Source: Bacteroidota bacterium
Lineage (GTDB): Bacteria > Bacteroidota > Bacteroidia > Sphingobacteriales > Sphingobacteriaceae
Assembly (NCBI GenBank): GCA_013288465.1
Contig: JABDBT010000019.1
Location: forward strand, 1,912-15,859
DNA: 13,948 nt
Reading direction: 5' to 3'
The position numbers and the translations under genes were made by a program. The notes beneath the pieces are model-generated. The model ran no database searches, had not been told where the DNA came from, and saw only the letters and a program-made list of their open reading frames with translations. Positions 1 to 7,051 of the stretch are shown here, piece after piece (the first letter of the stretch is position 1; every line of letters begins with the position of its first letter).

Positions 1-610
1 GTTTCGTTTCGTCAACGTATGCTAAAATAAAATGCTGCGGCAGGTTTACACCATAAACCGGGATGTCCAGCTTTTGCGCAACTATAGAATAAATGATAGC
101 CAATGAGGTCTGGCTGCCTTTTTTAGTTTCGAGCACCTGGCTCAGGTAACTATTTTGCGGGTCGAGGTGATTGGTGGTATTGCCGCTTAACCCGTGGATA
201 TGGTAAAAAACATGATTGATGAGTTTAACCTGCTCGGCCGGGCTGGCTTCGTTCATCATTTGTATCCATATATCGCGTTTTATGGTTTCAATATGGTTGA
301 TAACCTTTTGCTCGTCAAGATCAGGGTACTGGTAGCGGTTAATAATGAGGATGCCCTGCAAAAGGTCAAATGAGCCGCTTTGATGCCAAAGTTTGAGGTC
401 GTTTTTTACAATGCCGAACTGTATTTCATGTACCAGGTTGGCAATGCGTTCCTGCTGCACAGGGTCAAAAGCCTCACCAAATGCCGATTCCAAATACTCG
501 ATAGCCTCGCTGCCATAAGATAATAGTTTCTCATGTACATGCTCATATATCTCCTGGTCGGGGTCGTCCAGTAAGCGTATTAACGAATTTACTTCTGTCA
601 GATTTATCAT
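1..610 (-). CDS. SirB1-like transglutaminase-fold protein, C-terminal part missing
   Basis: This frame is open from an ATG at 610 down to the window edge, giving 203 codons with no stop, so the C-terminus lies outside. The N-terminal half is helical and charged (starts MINLTEVNSLIRLLDDPDQE). From about residue 110 it follows the SirB1/transglutaminase-like core: a helix ending FYHIHGLSGN, then NSYLSQVLETKKGSQTSLAIIY, then IPVYGVNLPQHFILAYVD near the edge. The G-x-P/T-S-L-A and NLPQHF blocks are typical of this family (COG2912, PF13369), whose members usually carry TPR-like repeats C-terminally and have poorly known function. There is no signal peptide, so a cytoplasmic protein is likely. It is divergent from the next gene with only 42 bp between the two start codons, so their promoters must overlap. 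The family call is from remembered motifs. Confidence 0.8.
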   Translation of the reverse strand, partial: MINLTEVNSLIRLLDDPDQEIYEHVHEKLLSYGSEAIEYLESAFGEAFDPVQQERIANLVHEIQFGIVKNDLKLWHQSGSFDLLQGILIINRYQYPDLDEQKVINHIETIKRDIWIQMMNEASPAEQVKLINHVFYHIHGLSGNTTNHLDPQNSYLSQVLETKKGSQTSLAIIYSIVAQKLDIPVYGVNLPQHFILAYVDETK

Positions 611-639
611 GCTGTACTGCTAAAATAGTAAACGTTGCC

Positions 640-647
640 TACTTTTG
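640..647 (+). promoter_or_regulatory. Bacteroidota -7 promoter element (TAnnTTTG)
   Basis: TACTTTTG matches the Bacteroidota consensus TAnnTTTG exactly and lies only 5 bp before the ATG at 653. A weak -33 match (CTG at 617-619, against consensus TTG) lies 20 bp upstream. Transcription would start at or within a few bases of the ATG, so the mRNA should be leaderless or nearly so. This also argues against the longer TTG-start reading at 635, which would begin upstream of the transcript. Confidence 0.6.
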
Positions 648-652
648 CAACC

Positions 653-1240
653 ATGGTTAGTTTATGGAGTGTAAAAAATTATCTGCGGCATCGTTTTAAA
701 GCAACAACCAGGCATGGTTTACACTCGCCTTTTGTTTACAGGTTGGTTGATAAAGTTATTTACGATCATGATGCGAAAAAAGTATATCCCGAAATTGGAA
801 AAGTACGCCCCGATGCTAAAAATGCCTCAAAATCGCCAAAATTAGATCAATTGATCTACCGATTAGTGGCCGATTTAAAGCCGGATAATTTAATTGAATT
901 AGGGCAGTTATCGGAAATTACCAAACTCTATTTACAAAAAGCGTCCCCCGGGGCTAAAGTATATAGAGATATAAATAACAGCCCCGCAAAACTGGATTTT
1001 GTTTTAATAAATGGCATCGAAGAGGCGCAAACGATAAAATATTTCCAGCAATGCCTGCCCAAAGTCCATGAAAGTACAATGCTTGTCATTAATGGTATTT
1101 ACCATAACAAAGGCAGTAAACAAGCCTGGACCGAAATTAAAGCCAATCCCAAAGTTGCCGTCACCATCGACCTGTTTTGGATAGGGTTGGTGTTTTTTAG
1201 AAGCGGACAGGTACGGGAGGATTTCCTTATCCGTTTATAG
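653..1240 (+). CDS. Shortened, probably inactive SAM-methyltransferase-fold protein
   Basis: The 195-residue protein begins at ATG 653; a TTG six codons upstream falls inside the promoter. It keeps landmarks of a Bacteroidota class I methyltransferase family: HGLHSPFVY (residues 21-29), a LIELG strand (80-84), DFVLING (115-121), KYFQQCLPK, QAWTEIK and IDLFWIGLVFF (172-182). Three things are odd. The glycine-rich SAM loop, usually ELGTSLGIT, reads ELGQLSEIT. The acidic positions of the usual D-G and F-D-D-I motifs are Asn or Gly (LING, VINGIY). Only about 14 residues separate the AKVY strand from DFVL, where I recall some 50 in relatives, so an internal segment seems lost. The frame is otherwise clean. 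I infer a decayed or repurposed non-catalytic protein, but sequencing of related strains could show the short form is conserved. It converges with the barrel gene at 1421-2554. Confidence 0.7.
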   Translation: MVSLWSVKNYLRHRFKATTRHGLHSPFVYRLVDKVIYDHDAKKVYPEIGKVRPDAKNASKSPKLDQLIYRLVADLKPDNLIELGQLSEITKLYLQKASPGAKVYRDINNSPAKLDFVLINGIEEAQTIKYFQQCLPKVHESTMLVINGIYHNKGSKQAWTEIKANPKVAVTIDLFWIGLVFFRSGQVREDFLIRL

Positions 1241-1242
1241 TT

Positions 1243-1420
1243 ATGTGCAAATGTGGGGATATGCAGATGTGCAGATTTTTTATTTAGATTTATCACATGG
1301 CTACTGATCAATTTATTATATATCAAATGATCGACATCAAAACGGAATCTGCCCAATCCAATAATCAATCCGCACATCTGCATATCCCCGCATCCGCACA
1401 TCATTACCTCATTCCCACAT
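1243..1420. repeat. Inverted repeat built of tandem octamers
   Basis: Two 35-bp arms, 1243-1277 and 1367-1401, are inverted copies with 31 of 35 positions matching and an 89-bp AT-rich centre. Each arm is itself a ladder of octamers: ATGTGCAA, ATGTGGGG, ATATGCAG, ATGTGCAG on the + strand, and ATGTGCGG, ATGCGGGG, ATATGCAG, ATGTGCGG on the - strand. On the - strand the ladder continues (ATGTGGGA, ATGAGGTA, ATG) up to the stop codon at 1421-1423. On the other side it starts 2 bp after the stop at 1240. It therefore fills the whole gap between two convergent genes and could fold into a bidirectional terminator-like stem. No transposase is present. Confidence 0.75.
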
Positions 1421-2554
1421 CTAAAACGCCTGCCCCAACCCGATATAAAACCCGCTTTCCCTTGCCTCGCCAGCCGGTTTTTGGCCAATCCCATAATCCA
1501 TACGAACGCTAAGGCCTTTTTCAACATCAAAGAAATAACGGAGGCCGCCGCCATAATTGGGCTTTAATTGCGGAAAGCTGAACGTGGAATGAAATACCTC
1601 GCCAGTGCCCAAAAAGCCAACAATGCCAATGCGGTCGCTTATACGATAGCGCAGCTCTGTTTGCCCGGCAATAAAATTACGGTCGCGGTAGCGGCCGTTA
1701 TAATAGCCCCGCATCATTTCGTCGCTGCCCAGTGCTGGTAATAAATAAAATGGCGATTGGTTGCCGGTCAAACTTTGTTCCTGTATATCAAGCCCTAATA
1801 CCAGCGCTTTGTTAAGGAGGAAGAATTGTGAGTATTCAATATTAAAAAAGCCGCCGGTATAGTTATTATTGCCCAATATGCCCTGCATCATATTATAATA
1901 GCTTGATATGATCATGCCGCTGGTGGTATAGGTATTGTTATTCCGGCTGTCATAAGTAAAGCTTGGCCCAACATACAGGCTTGAACCACCGTTACGGTTT
2001 TGTACCGCTGTGCTGGTGTTAAATATCCCGGTAGAGTTGTTATCCCGTTCATTATAGTTAAACCCACCGGCTACGTAACCAATGTAAATATATTTACCAA
2101 AAAGTTTTTCGCCGTTAAAGCTTAATTTAAACCGTTTTTCATATACAAGGTCGGCATCTGCTATACGGGTATTATTACCTATCCCATAAAAATCAGACGG
2201 GAAGTTAATATAGCTGATAGCCGCTGTATAATGAACCTTGTTTTGTGGCACCCAATACGTACTGCTTAAACTAAAACGGTTTTGCCCTTTGGTGGTTATG
2301 CTAACGTAACCAAAAATGTTCGAAACCTTGGTAGCATGGTCAACGGTATCCGTATAAAATGAAAGCAGCCCCGCGCCGCCAACTTCGAGGCCAGTTTCGG
2401 GTGCCGAGCTTAGTACAGGTAACAAAACAAAGCTGCTTTTCTTGCTGGTATCTTTCTCAAAAAACATTTTGCGCACAAATTTTGGCACCAGGCTTTGCGC
2501 CAAAACAGGTTGAAAAGAGGCAATTACGATAAGGGCGGTTAAAAGTTTTTTCAT
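1421..2554 (-). CDS. BamA/TamA-family outer-membrane beta-barrel protein
   Basis: The 377-residue protein starts at ATG 2554; a TTG two codons upstream is less likely. MKKLLTALIVIASFQPVLAQ is a clear signal peptide. The mature part opens with SSFVLLPVLSSAPETGLEVGGAG, the usual first strand of small Omp85-type barrels (PF01103), and continues as alternating amphipathic strands. MRGYYNGRYRD (281-291) is the conserved (V/M)RGY/F...R/YRD motif that plugs the Omp85 barrel lumen, followed by ETELRY-like AGQTELRYRIS. The end, SGFYIGLGQAF, finishes on the aromatic residue typical of outer-membrane proteins. There are no POTRA repeats: only about 25 residues separate the signal peptide from the barrel. 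This makes it a barrel-only member of unknown cargo rather than BamA itself. It appears monocistronic and converges with the methyltransferase-like gene across the octamer repeat. Confidence 0.85.
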   Translation of the reverse strand: MKKLLTALIVIASFQPVLAQSLVPKFVRKMFFEKDTSKKSSFVLLPVLSSAPETGLEVGGAGLLSFYTDTVDHATKVSNIFGYVSITTKGQNRFSLSSTYWVPQNKVHYTAAISYINFPSDFYGIGNNTRIADADLVYEKRFKLSFNGEKLFGKYIYIGYVAGGFNYNERDNNSTGIFNTSTAVQNRNGGSSLYVGPSFTYDSRNNNTYTTSGMIISSYYNMMQGILGNNNYTGGFFNIEYSQFFLLNKALVLGLDIQEQSLTGNQSPFYLLPALGSDEMMRGYYNGRYRDRNFIAGQTELRYRISDRIGIVGFLGTGEVFHSTFSFPQLKPNYGGGLRYFFDVEKGLSVRMDYGIGQKPAGEARESGFYIGLGQAF

Positions 2555-3067
2555 CAACAAGTACAGCCCCTAATATAGGTTTAAAGTATTTGTTTTGGAC
2601 GTTTATGAGTATAAATAATATCAAAGAACAATTTCTCCAAACCCCAAAAAAATCGGGGAAATTCAGTTTTATTTTTTTTATGTGTTTTTTGTCGAAAAAT
2701 CAGGCGAAAAATGCCCTCAGAAATCACGCAGAATTGCGGTTTACTATTAAAGATACAAAAAAATGGCTGTATTTCAAAATGCCTTGTTCATATAGCTTGT
2801 TATAGCTAAAATACAGCTTAAACCTTAGTAATAAGTCCTAAAAACAACGCGCTAAACCTTATCGGTTATCCGATTAAAAACAAATCCGAAAGGCGCTAAA
2901 AACCCATTTTAATGATGCCTCATGCTGCATTAAGCGCACCTCAAGTTGCCTTAAACCGCTATAATCACACCTGATGTATATGCTTAACCGCCTCCCGCCA
3001 CTATTGATCGCTAAACACTTTAATGTAGTGTATAATTATCAGAATCAGAATAGTTTTCTGGGGCCAA
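2555..3067. other. Intergenic stretch without a convincing gene
   Basis: About 510 bp between the barrel gene and the MITE-like element. A 71-codon open frame at 2590-2805 has no family resemblance, low-complexity Phe/Lys-rich composition and no promoter, so I do not call it. A short hairpin-forming pair, GCTGTATTT (2766-2774) and AAATACAGC (2809-2817), lies at its end, and CCCC(N9)GGGG occurs near 2641-2657. The heptamer CGCTAAA recurs in this gap (for example near 2849, 2893, 3009 and again near 3380), spaced irregularly, which may be chance. Confidence 0.4.
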
Positions 3068-3304
3068 CAGGGCAAACGCATTAAAAATACAAGACCTTCC
3101 CCGCCCTCTTTCTGCGCAGCAAAGAGAGGGTCGCCCAGCGAAGCGTCGGCGGGGTGAGTTATCGCCGACATGGTTTTAGGGAAATGCCGCTCGGCGAGGA
3201 ATCACCCGGTCATCTCCGCCCATTGGCGGATCGACCACCTTCTATCCGCCTGTGGCGGACAGAGACGGTAAAAACCGTCAATCCATTTTAATGCGTCTGC
3301 CCCG
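3068..3304. repeat. MITE-like element with terminal inverted repeats
   Basis: The ends are inverted copies: CAGGGCAAACGCATTAAAA (3068-3086) at the left, and at the right (3285-3304) the reverse complement of CGGGGCAGACGCATTAAAAT, differing at two positions. The roughly 237-bp interior is GC-rich against its AT-rich surroundings and full of dyads: CCTCTTT/AAAGAGG around TGCGCA (about 3105-3130), CCGCC/GGCGG near 3217-3231, TCCGCC(tgt)GGCGGA (3245-3259) and GACGGT(AAAA)ACCGTC (3264-3279). A 58-bp core (3182-3239) recurs inverted at 8257-8314 with 56 of 58 matches. It encodes no protein, so mobilisation would need a transposase supplied elsewhere. Confidence 0.75.
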
Positions 3305-3415
3305 CAAATTTCAATATATTTCTATTGTTATTTATTAGGAATTACCCCAATAACTAATTATATTTATCATAAAATAAGGCGCTAAAGCCTATAAATGAAC
3401 AATATATCATTGCAC

Positions 3416-3431
3416 GTTATAATATTATAAC
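3416..3431. promoter_or_regulatory. 16-bp perfect palindrome upstream of porV
   Basis: GTTATAATATTATAAC is a perfect dyad without spacer, ending 33 bp before the porV start codon. Its position and symmetry suit an operator for a dimeric regulator overlapping the promoter. The region is AT-rich, so chance symmetry is possible. No matching TAnnTTTG element is seen next to it. Confidence 0.35.
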
Positions 3432-3464
3432 AAAGGGAAAAACCTTAACCAATACTTAACGATT

Positions 3465-4631
3465 TTGAAAACTCTATACCCCTATTTAGCCTTTATCATT
3501 TTACCCGGTTTTGCATTTTCGCAAACTACTGCCGTAAATACCAACGGTAGTAAAATGAATGCTATAACAACGGCGGTTCCCTTTTTAAATATATCGCCTG
3601 ATGCGCGTTCGGGTGGGTTAGGGGAGGCTGGTGTGGCCATATCGCCCGATGCCAATGCTGCTTACTGGAACCCGGCAAAACTGGCTTTTGTAAATGAGCA
3701 AAGCAATGCCTCACTTTCTTATAGCCCGTGGATGAGGCAGGTGTTTCCCGATGTAAATATAGCCTACATGAGCTATTTTAGTAAGCTGGACGACCGTAAC
3801 ACCATAGCGGGATCATTGCGCTATTTTAACCTGGGCTCGGTAGATAGTTATGATGATAACTTAAACTCGTTGGGTACCTTGCGCCCTAATGAATATTCAT
3901 TTGATGTTTCACTGGCGCGTAAATTTGGCGAGGGGCTGTCAATGGGCTTAACCGGCAGGTATATCCACTCTAATTTAACACAAGGCGCGGTAGTTAACGG
4001 GGAGCAAACATCGGCATCTAACTCTATTGCTGCGGATGTTTCCTTATATTACCATACCGATTCGCACACGTTTAGTGATGAAGGCAACTTTGCCTTCGGG
4101 ATCGACATTTCAAACATCGGCACAAAAATGGCTTACGCCATTGGGCAGCCTACCTATTTCTTACCTACCAATTTAAAAGTAGGTATAGCCCAAACCATTA
4201 ATCTCGACAATTACAACCAGCTTACTTTTGCATTTGATATCAATAAGCTGCTGGTGCCTACGCCGCCTATACGCGATGCCAGTGGCAATATCATAAAAGG
4301 CAGTGATGATAACGTATCGGTAGTGGCAGGTATATTTGGTTCATTTACTGATGCGCCGGGCGGTTTCAGGGAGCAATTCCAGGAGTTTGCTTTTTCGCCG
4401 GGGTTTGAATATTGGTATAACCACCAGTTTGCCTTGCGGATGGGCTATTTTTACGAAAACCCCAACAAAGGCGATCGCCAGTATGCCACCTTTGGCGTTG
4501 GTTACCGGGTTGATAATATCAGTATCGACATGTCATACATAGCAGGCCGCGAGCAGGATACGCCGCTGGCAAATGTGGTGCGCTTCTCGTTAGGTTACAG
4601 CTTTGGTGCCGGGCAAATAAAAAACAAATAA
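3465..4631 (+). CDS. porV: Type IX secretion system outer-membrane protein PorV
   Basis: The 388-residue protein shows a signal peptide ending near FAFSQ (residue 20) and the PorV hallmark AVPFLNISPDARSGGLGEAG (37-56), followed by WNPAKLAF (68-75), SYSPWMR and SLRYFNLGSV. The rest alternates like a FadL-type beta-barrel and ends on a strand VVRFSLGYSFG. PorV (also LptO) is the shuttle that carries type IX cargo from the translocon to the PorU sortase at the cell surface. The start is unusual: the only in-frame start that keeps the signal peptide is TTG at 3465, with a stop at 3420-3422 upstream, and the first ATG (residue 31) would delete the export signal. A purine run AAGGGA lies 27 bp upstream, too far for a normal ribosome site. 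porU, often just upstream in relatives, is absent, so this may be a stand-alone copy or a second paralogue. Confidence 0.9.
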   Translation: MKTLYPYLAFIILPGFAFSQTTAVNTNGSKMNAITTAVPFLNISPDARSGGLGEAGVAISPDANAAYWNPAKLAFVNEQSNASLSYSPWMRQVFPDVNIAYMSYFSKLDDRNTIAGSLRYFNLGSVDSYDDNLNSLGTLRPNEYSFDVSLARKFGEGLSMGLTGRYIHSNLTQGAVVNGEQTSASNSIAADVSLYYHTDSHTFSDEGNFAFGIDISNIGTKMAYAIGQPTYFLPTNLKVGIAQTINLDNYNQLTFAFDINKLLVPTPPIRDASGNIIKGSDDNVSVVAGIFGSFTDAPGGFREQFQEFAFSPGFEYWYNHQFALRMGYFYENPNKGDRQYATFGVGYRVDNISIDMSYIAGREQDTPLANVVRFSLGYSFGAGQIKNK

Positions 4632-4722
4632 TCAAAACATTTTGCCAATTTCAATTTTTGCAATTGATTAAATGGAGATCAACAGAAAAACCTTAATCAC
4701 AATTTTGTAAATCTTATCATCT

Positions 4723-5745
4723 ATGTCGCGTATAGCGCAGCCTGCTTTATTGGTTAGTTCTGCCGAAACCGGGAGGCTAAATGTGATGCATTTAAAGCGT
4801 TTTTGGATGAAGTCGATTTTAAAACGTACGGGCAGCATAGCAGCGTCCATTCCTGGCGATGAATGGCAAATTGATAAAATATTGTTGTCAGCGCTTGGTT
4901 TGGGGCTTGAGCAAACCATGACGTATGTTTATAATACTAACCCATCATTTGAAACTTTTGAGGATTGGGTAATCAATACCGCGGGTTTCCCCCCGGCCTC
5001 AAAAATTGATCGTTTTAACAGGTTGATCACCGGGGGCAATGTCAGTAACGGGCCCGTCCCTAATGTTTTAACTGAAAAAGAACTTGACTTTTTTGAAGCT
5101 AATGGCTACCTCGTTGTTGAAAATGTTGTTCCAAAAACCGACTGCGATAAAGCCATAGATGTTATTTGCAATTACATAGGTATAAAGCGCGACGACCCGG
5201 AAACATGGCAGTCCGATCATGCTGCCAGGCAAGGGATCATGGTTCAATTATTTCAGGATAATATACTGGAAAAAAACAGGCAATCTACACGCTTAAGGCA
5301 AGTTTTTGAACAATTATATAACCGCACCGATCTATGGGTCACTACAGACAGGGTTGGTGTTAATCCGCCCGAAACCGGTAATTGGAAATTCCCGGGCCCG
5401 CATTTACATTGGGATGTTAGCCTGCAATTACCTATACCTTTTAAGTTACAAGGCTTACTTTATTTGGCTGATACGGCAGAAAATCAAGGCGCGTTTACCC
5501 TTGTTCCCGGTTTTCAGCACCGCATAGCCGGTTGGCTGGCCCGGCTACCCGCCGGGGCTGATCCGCGCAGCGAAAATTTGGAGGCCTTGGGCAGTAAACC
5601 AATAGCTGCAAATGCCGGCGATTTTATAGTATGGCTCCAGGCGCTTCCACATGGCAGCAGGCCTAATACCGCTGCCAAACCCCGGTTTGTTCAGTATATT
5701 ACATACGAGCCAGCCGATGTTAATGCCGCTGCAATTTGGAAATAA
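4723..5745 (+). CDS. PhyH-family Fe(II)/2-oxoglutarate dioxygenase with extra N-terminal domain
   Basis: Residues 117-340 form a phytanoyl-CoA dioxygenase-like double-stranded beta-helix. It opens with the typical LTEKELDFFEANGYLVVENV; the iron ligands are H229 and D231 in PHLHWD and H310 in LPHGSRP, and R321, 11 residues after H310 as in human PhyH, should bind 2-oxoglutarate. All active-site residues are therefore present. Residues 1-110 are an additional domain rich in aromatic and Leu residues (HLKRFWMK, DEWQIDKILLSALGLGLEQT, FETFEDWV, KIDRFNRLI) that I cannot assign to a named family; it looks helical. There is no signal peptide, so the protein is cytoplasmic. The substrate is unknown; PhyH relatives hydroxylate lipids, amino acids or natural-product intermediates. 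It is the first of a same-strand series with the binding-fold protein and formyltransferase. The gap downstream holds the heptamer repeat. Confidence 0.85.
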   Translation: MSRIAQPALLVSSAETGRLNVMHLKRFWMKSILKRTGSIAASIPGDEWQIDKILLSALGLGLEQTMTYVYNTNPSFETFEDWVINTAGFPPASKIDRFNRLITGGNVSNGPVPNVLTEKELDFFEANGYLVVENVVPKTDCDKAIDVICNYIGIKRDDPETWQSDHAARQGIMVQLFQDNILEKNRQSTRLRQVFEQLYNRTDLWVTTDRVGVNPPETGNWKFPGPHLHWDVSLQLPIPFKLQGLLYLADTAENQGAFTLVPGFQHRIAGWLARLPAGADPRSENLEALGSKPIAANAGDFIVWLQALPHGSRPNTAAKPRFVQYITYEPADVNAAAIWK

Positions 5746-5760
5746 ATATATGAAGGGGGA

Positions 5761-5902
5761 GAATCAAGAACCAAGAGCCAAGTAAATAATAGTATAGCGA
5801 AGAAACACGTTAAAAAAGTTGGACAGATAACATCAGCATAGAACAATAATAAGCTTGAGTTTTTATCTTGATTCCAGTCTCTTGGTTCTTGGCTCTTGAT
5901 TC
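5761..5902. repeat. Inverted repeat built of tandem heptamers
   Basis: GAATCAAGAACCAAGAGCCA and the next two bases (5761-5782) are repeated in inverse at 5881-5902 with two mismatches over 22 bp, separated by 98 bp. The arms are heptamer ladders of consensus GARYCAA: GAATCAA, GAACCAA, GAGCCAA on the left. On the complementary strand the right side reads GAGTCAA, GAATCAA, GAGCCAA, GAACCAA, extending to about 5912. The left arm starts 15 bp after the oxygenase stop codon. The design parallels the octamer repeat at 1243 with unrelated sequence. Confidence 0.75.
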
Positions 5903-5967
5903 TTGACTCTCGCCTTGCATTAACCAGAGTTTACAATAGCGACAAAAAAACAAAAAATTAGTATCAC

Positions 5968-7047
5968 ATGGAATCAATAACTATTGGTGTTTTACAACCC
6001 TTATCTACAATTTTTCAGCTAAGTAAAGAATTTGGACGAGGGCTTAAAGATGCGGTCAACGCTGAAGCGGGAGACGTTAAAGTCGAGATCATCAATGAAT
6101 ATATCGCATCCGGCGACACCTTAACTGTTGAAAAAGCGATCAGCAAATTGTTGACGTTTGATGAGGTTGACCTGGTTACAGGTATTGTATCAAACAGGGT
6201 AATTGAGAAAATAGCCCGTAAATTTCTGGATAACGAAAAGGTTTTATTGGTGAATAACTTGGGGGGGCACGTCCCAAACGTTGCCGAACTTAACAAAAAC
6301 GTATTCTTAAACTCTCCGCATTTATGGCGGCATGCCTACACCATAGGTAACTGGGGGGTAAAAACCTTCGGAAAAAAAGGTATGTTCATAGGTGCTGTTT
6401 ATGATGCCGGGTATAGTTTTTCGCAAATGTTTTATGAGGGCATGATGGCCGCAGATGCAACTGCAGAATGGTCGTTTTCAGTTCCCCCTATGCGAAACCC
6501 GGGCGAGCTTACCAATATGGATGTTATTTTTCCGTTTTTGGAACAGTACCAGCCCGATTTTATTTTCGCCGCTTTTTGCGGCAAGGAAACCACCCAGTTT
6601 TTGAATGAAATGATTAAACGCGGGTGGCATAAAAAAACCAAAATTACAGGTTTGCCTTATTTAACCGCGCCATTTAACCCACTGGATGACGACGTAACCG
6701 TTTATACAACGGCGCCTTTTGCCAATGAGCCGGACGTGTTACCCGCAGAGGTGTTTTATCATTTGGGCAGGCAAAGCGGTTCCATAATTGCTAATGCCGC
6801 GCGTACTTCAAACGGCCATGACCTGGCCCAACATATCGCCAAAAATCTGCAGCTTTTTCATTTATCTGCCAAAACGGATGATGACAGTCGCCTTACAATT
6901 ATGCGGAATGATATGGTGGCGGGTAAAAGTGATTTTTCTGCTGCGAAGGTAACCGACTGGGGCACCTTCCCACTCGCTATTGAGCAACTGAGGCCACTCA
7001 CCCAAGGAATTATATCAGGATGGTTTAACCCTTATTTATGTGTTTGA
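5968..7047 (+). CDS. Cytoplasmic type I periplasmic-binding-protein fold (LivK/AmiC-like)
   Basis: The 359-residue protein starts at ATG 5968 and goes straight into the first strand of a Leu/Ile/Val-binding-protein fold: ITIGVLQPLS (4-13), then EFGRGLKDAV, VDLVTGIVSNRVIEKIA, KVLLVNNLGG and the central PDFIFAAFCGKETTQFLNEM typical of Peripla_BP_6 proteins. The total length suits both lobes. There is no signal peptide or lipobox, and no permease or ATPase gene nearby, so it should not be a transport receptor. Known cytoplasmic versions (AmiC of Pseudomonas) bind small amides and control gene expression, so a sensor or a substrate-sequestering role is possible; that is inference. It lies between the PhyH-family oxygenase and the formyltransferase, suggesting that it binds their substrate or product. 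Its stop codon is 4 bp from the TGCGAGG repeat element. Confidence 0.75.
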   Translation: MESITIGVLQPLSTIFQLSKEFGRGLKDAVNAEAGDVKVEIINEYIASGDTLTVEKAISKLLTFDEVDLVTGIVSNRVIEKIARKFLDNEKVLLVNNLGGHVPNVAELNKNVFLNSPHLWRHAYTIGNWGVKTFGKKGMFIGAVYDAGYSFSQMFYEGMMAADATAEWSFSVPPMRNPGELTNMDVIFPFLEQYQPDFIFAAFCGKETTQFLNEMIKRGWHKKTKITGLPYLTAPFNPLDDDVTVYTTAPFANEPDVLPAEVFYHLGRQSGSIIANAARTSNGHDLAQHIAKNLQLFHLSAKTDDDSRLTIMRNDMVAGKSDFSAAKVTDWGTFPLAIEQLRPLTQGIISGWFNPYLCV

Positions 7048-7051
7048 GAAG

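Noticed and set aside
635..652. TTG starts at 635, 2560 and 12132 for the three genes that begin there in longer frames.
   Set aside because: An ATG with a better context lies two to six codons downstream in each case, and at 653 and 12120 the upstream codons overlap a promoter-like element.
2590..2805. A 71-codon open frame on the + strand.
   Set aside because: No family resemblance, low-complexity composition, no promoter, and it lies in a repeat-bearing gap.
3068..3304. A CRISPR array or phage attachment site in the repeat-rich gap.
   Set aside because: The repeats are inverted ends and dyads, not regularly spaced direct repeats with unique spacers; no integrase or tRNA is nearby.
4723..5745. 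The PhyH-family enzyme as a prolyl hydroxylase for the collagen-like protein.
   Set aside because: The collagen repeats have Pro almost only in the X position of GPA, few Y-position Pro, and the genes are far apart and on opposite strands.
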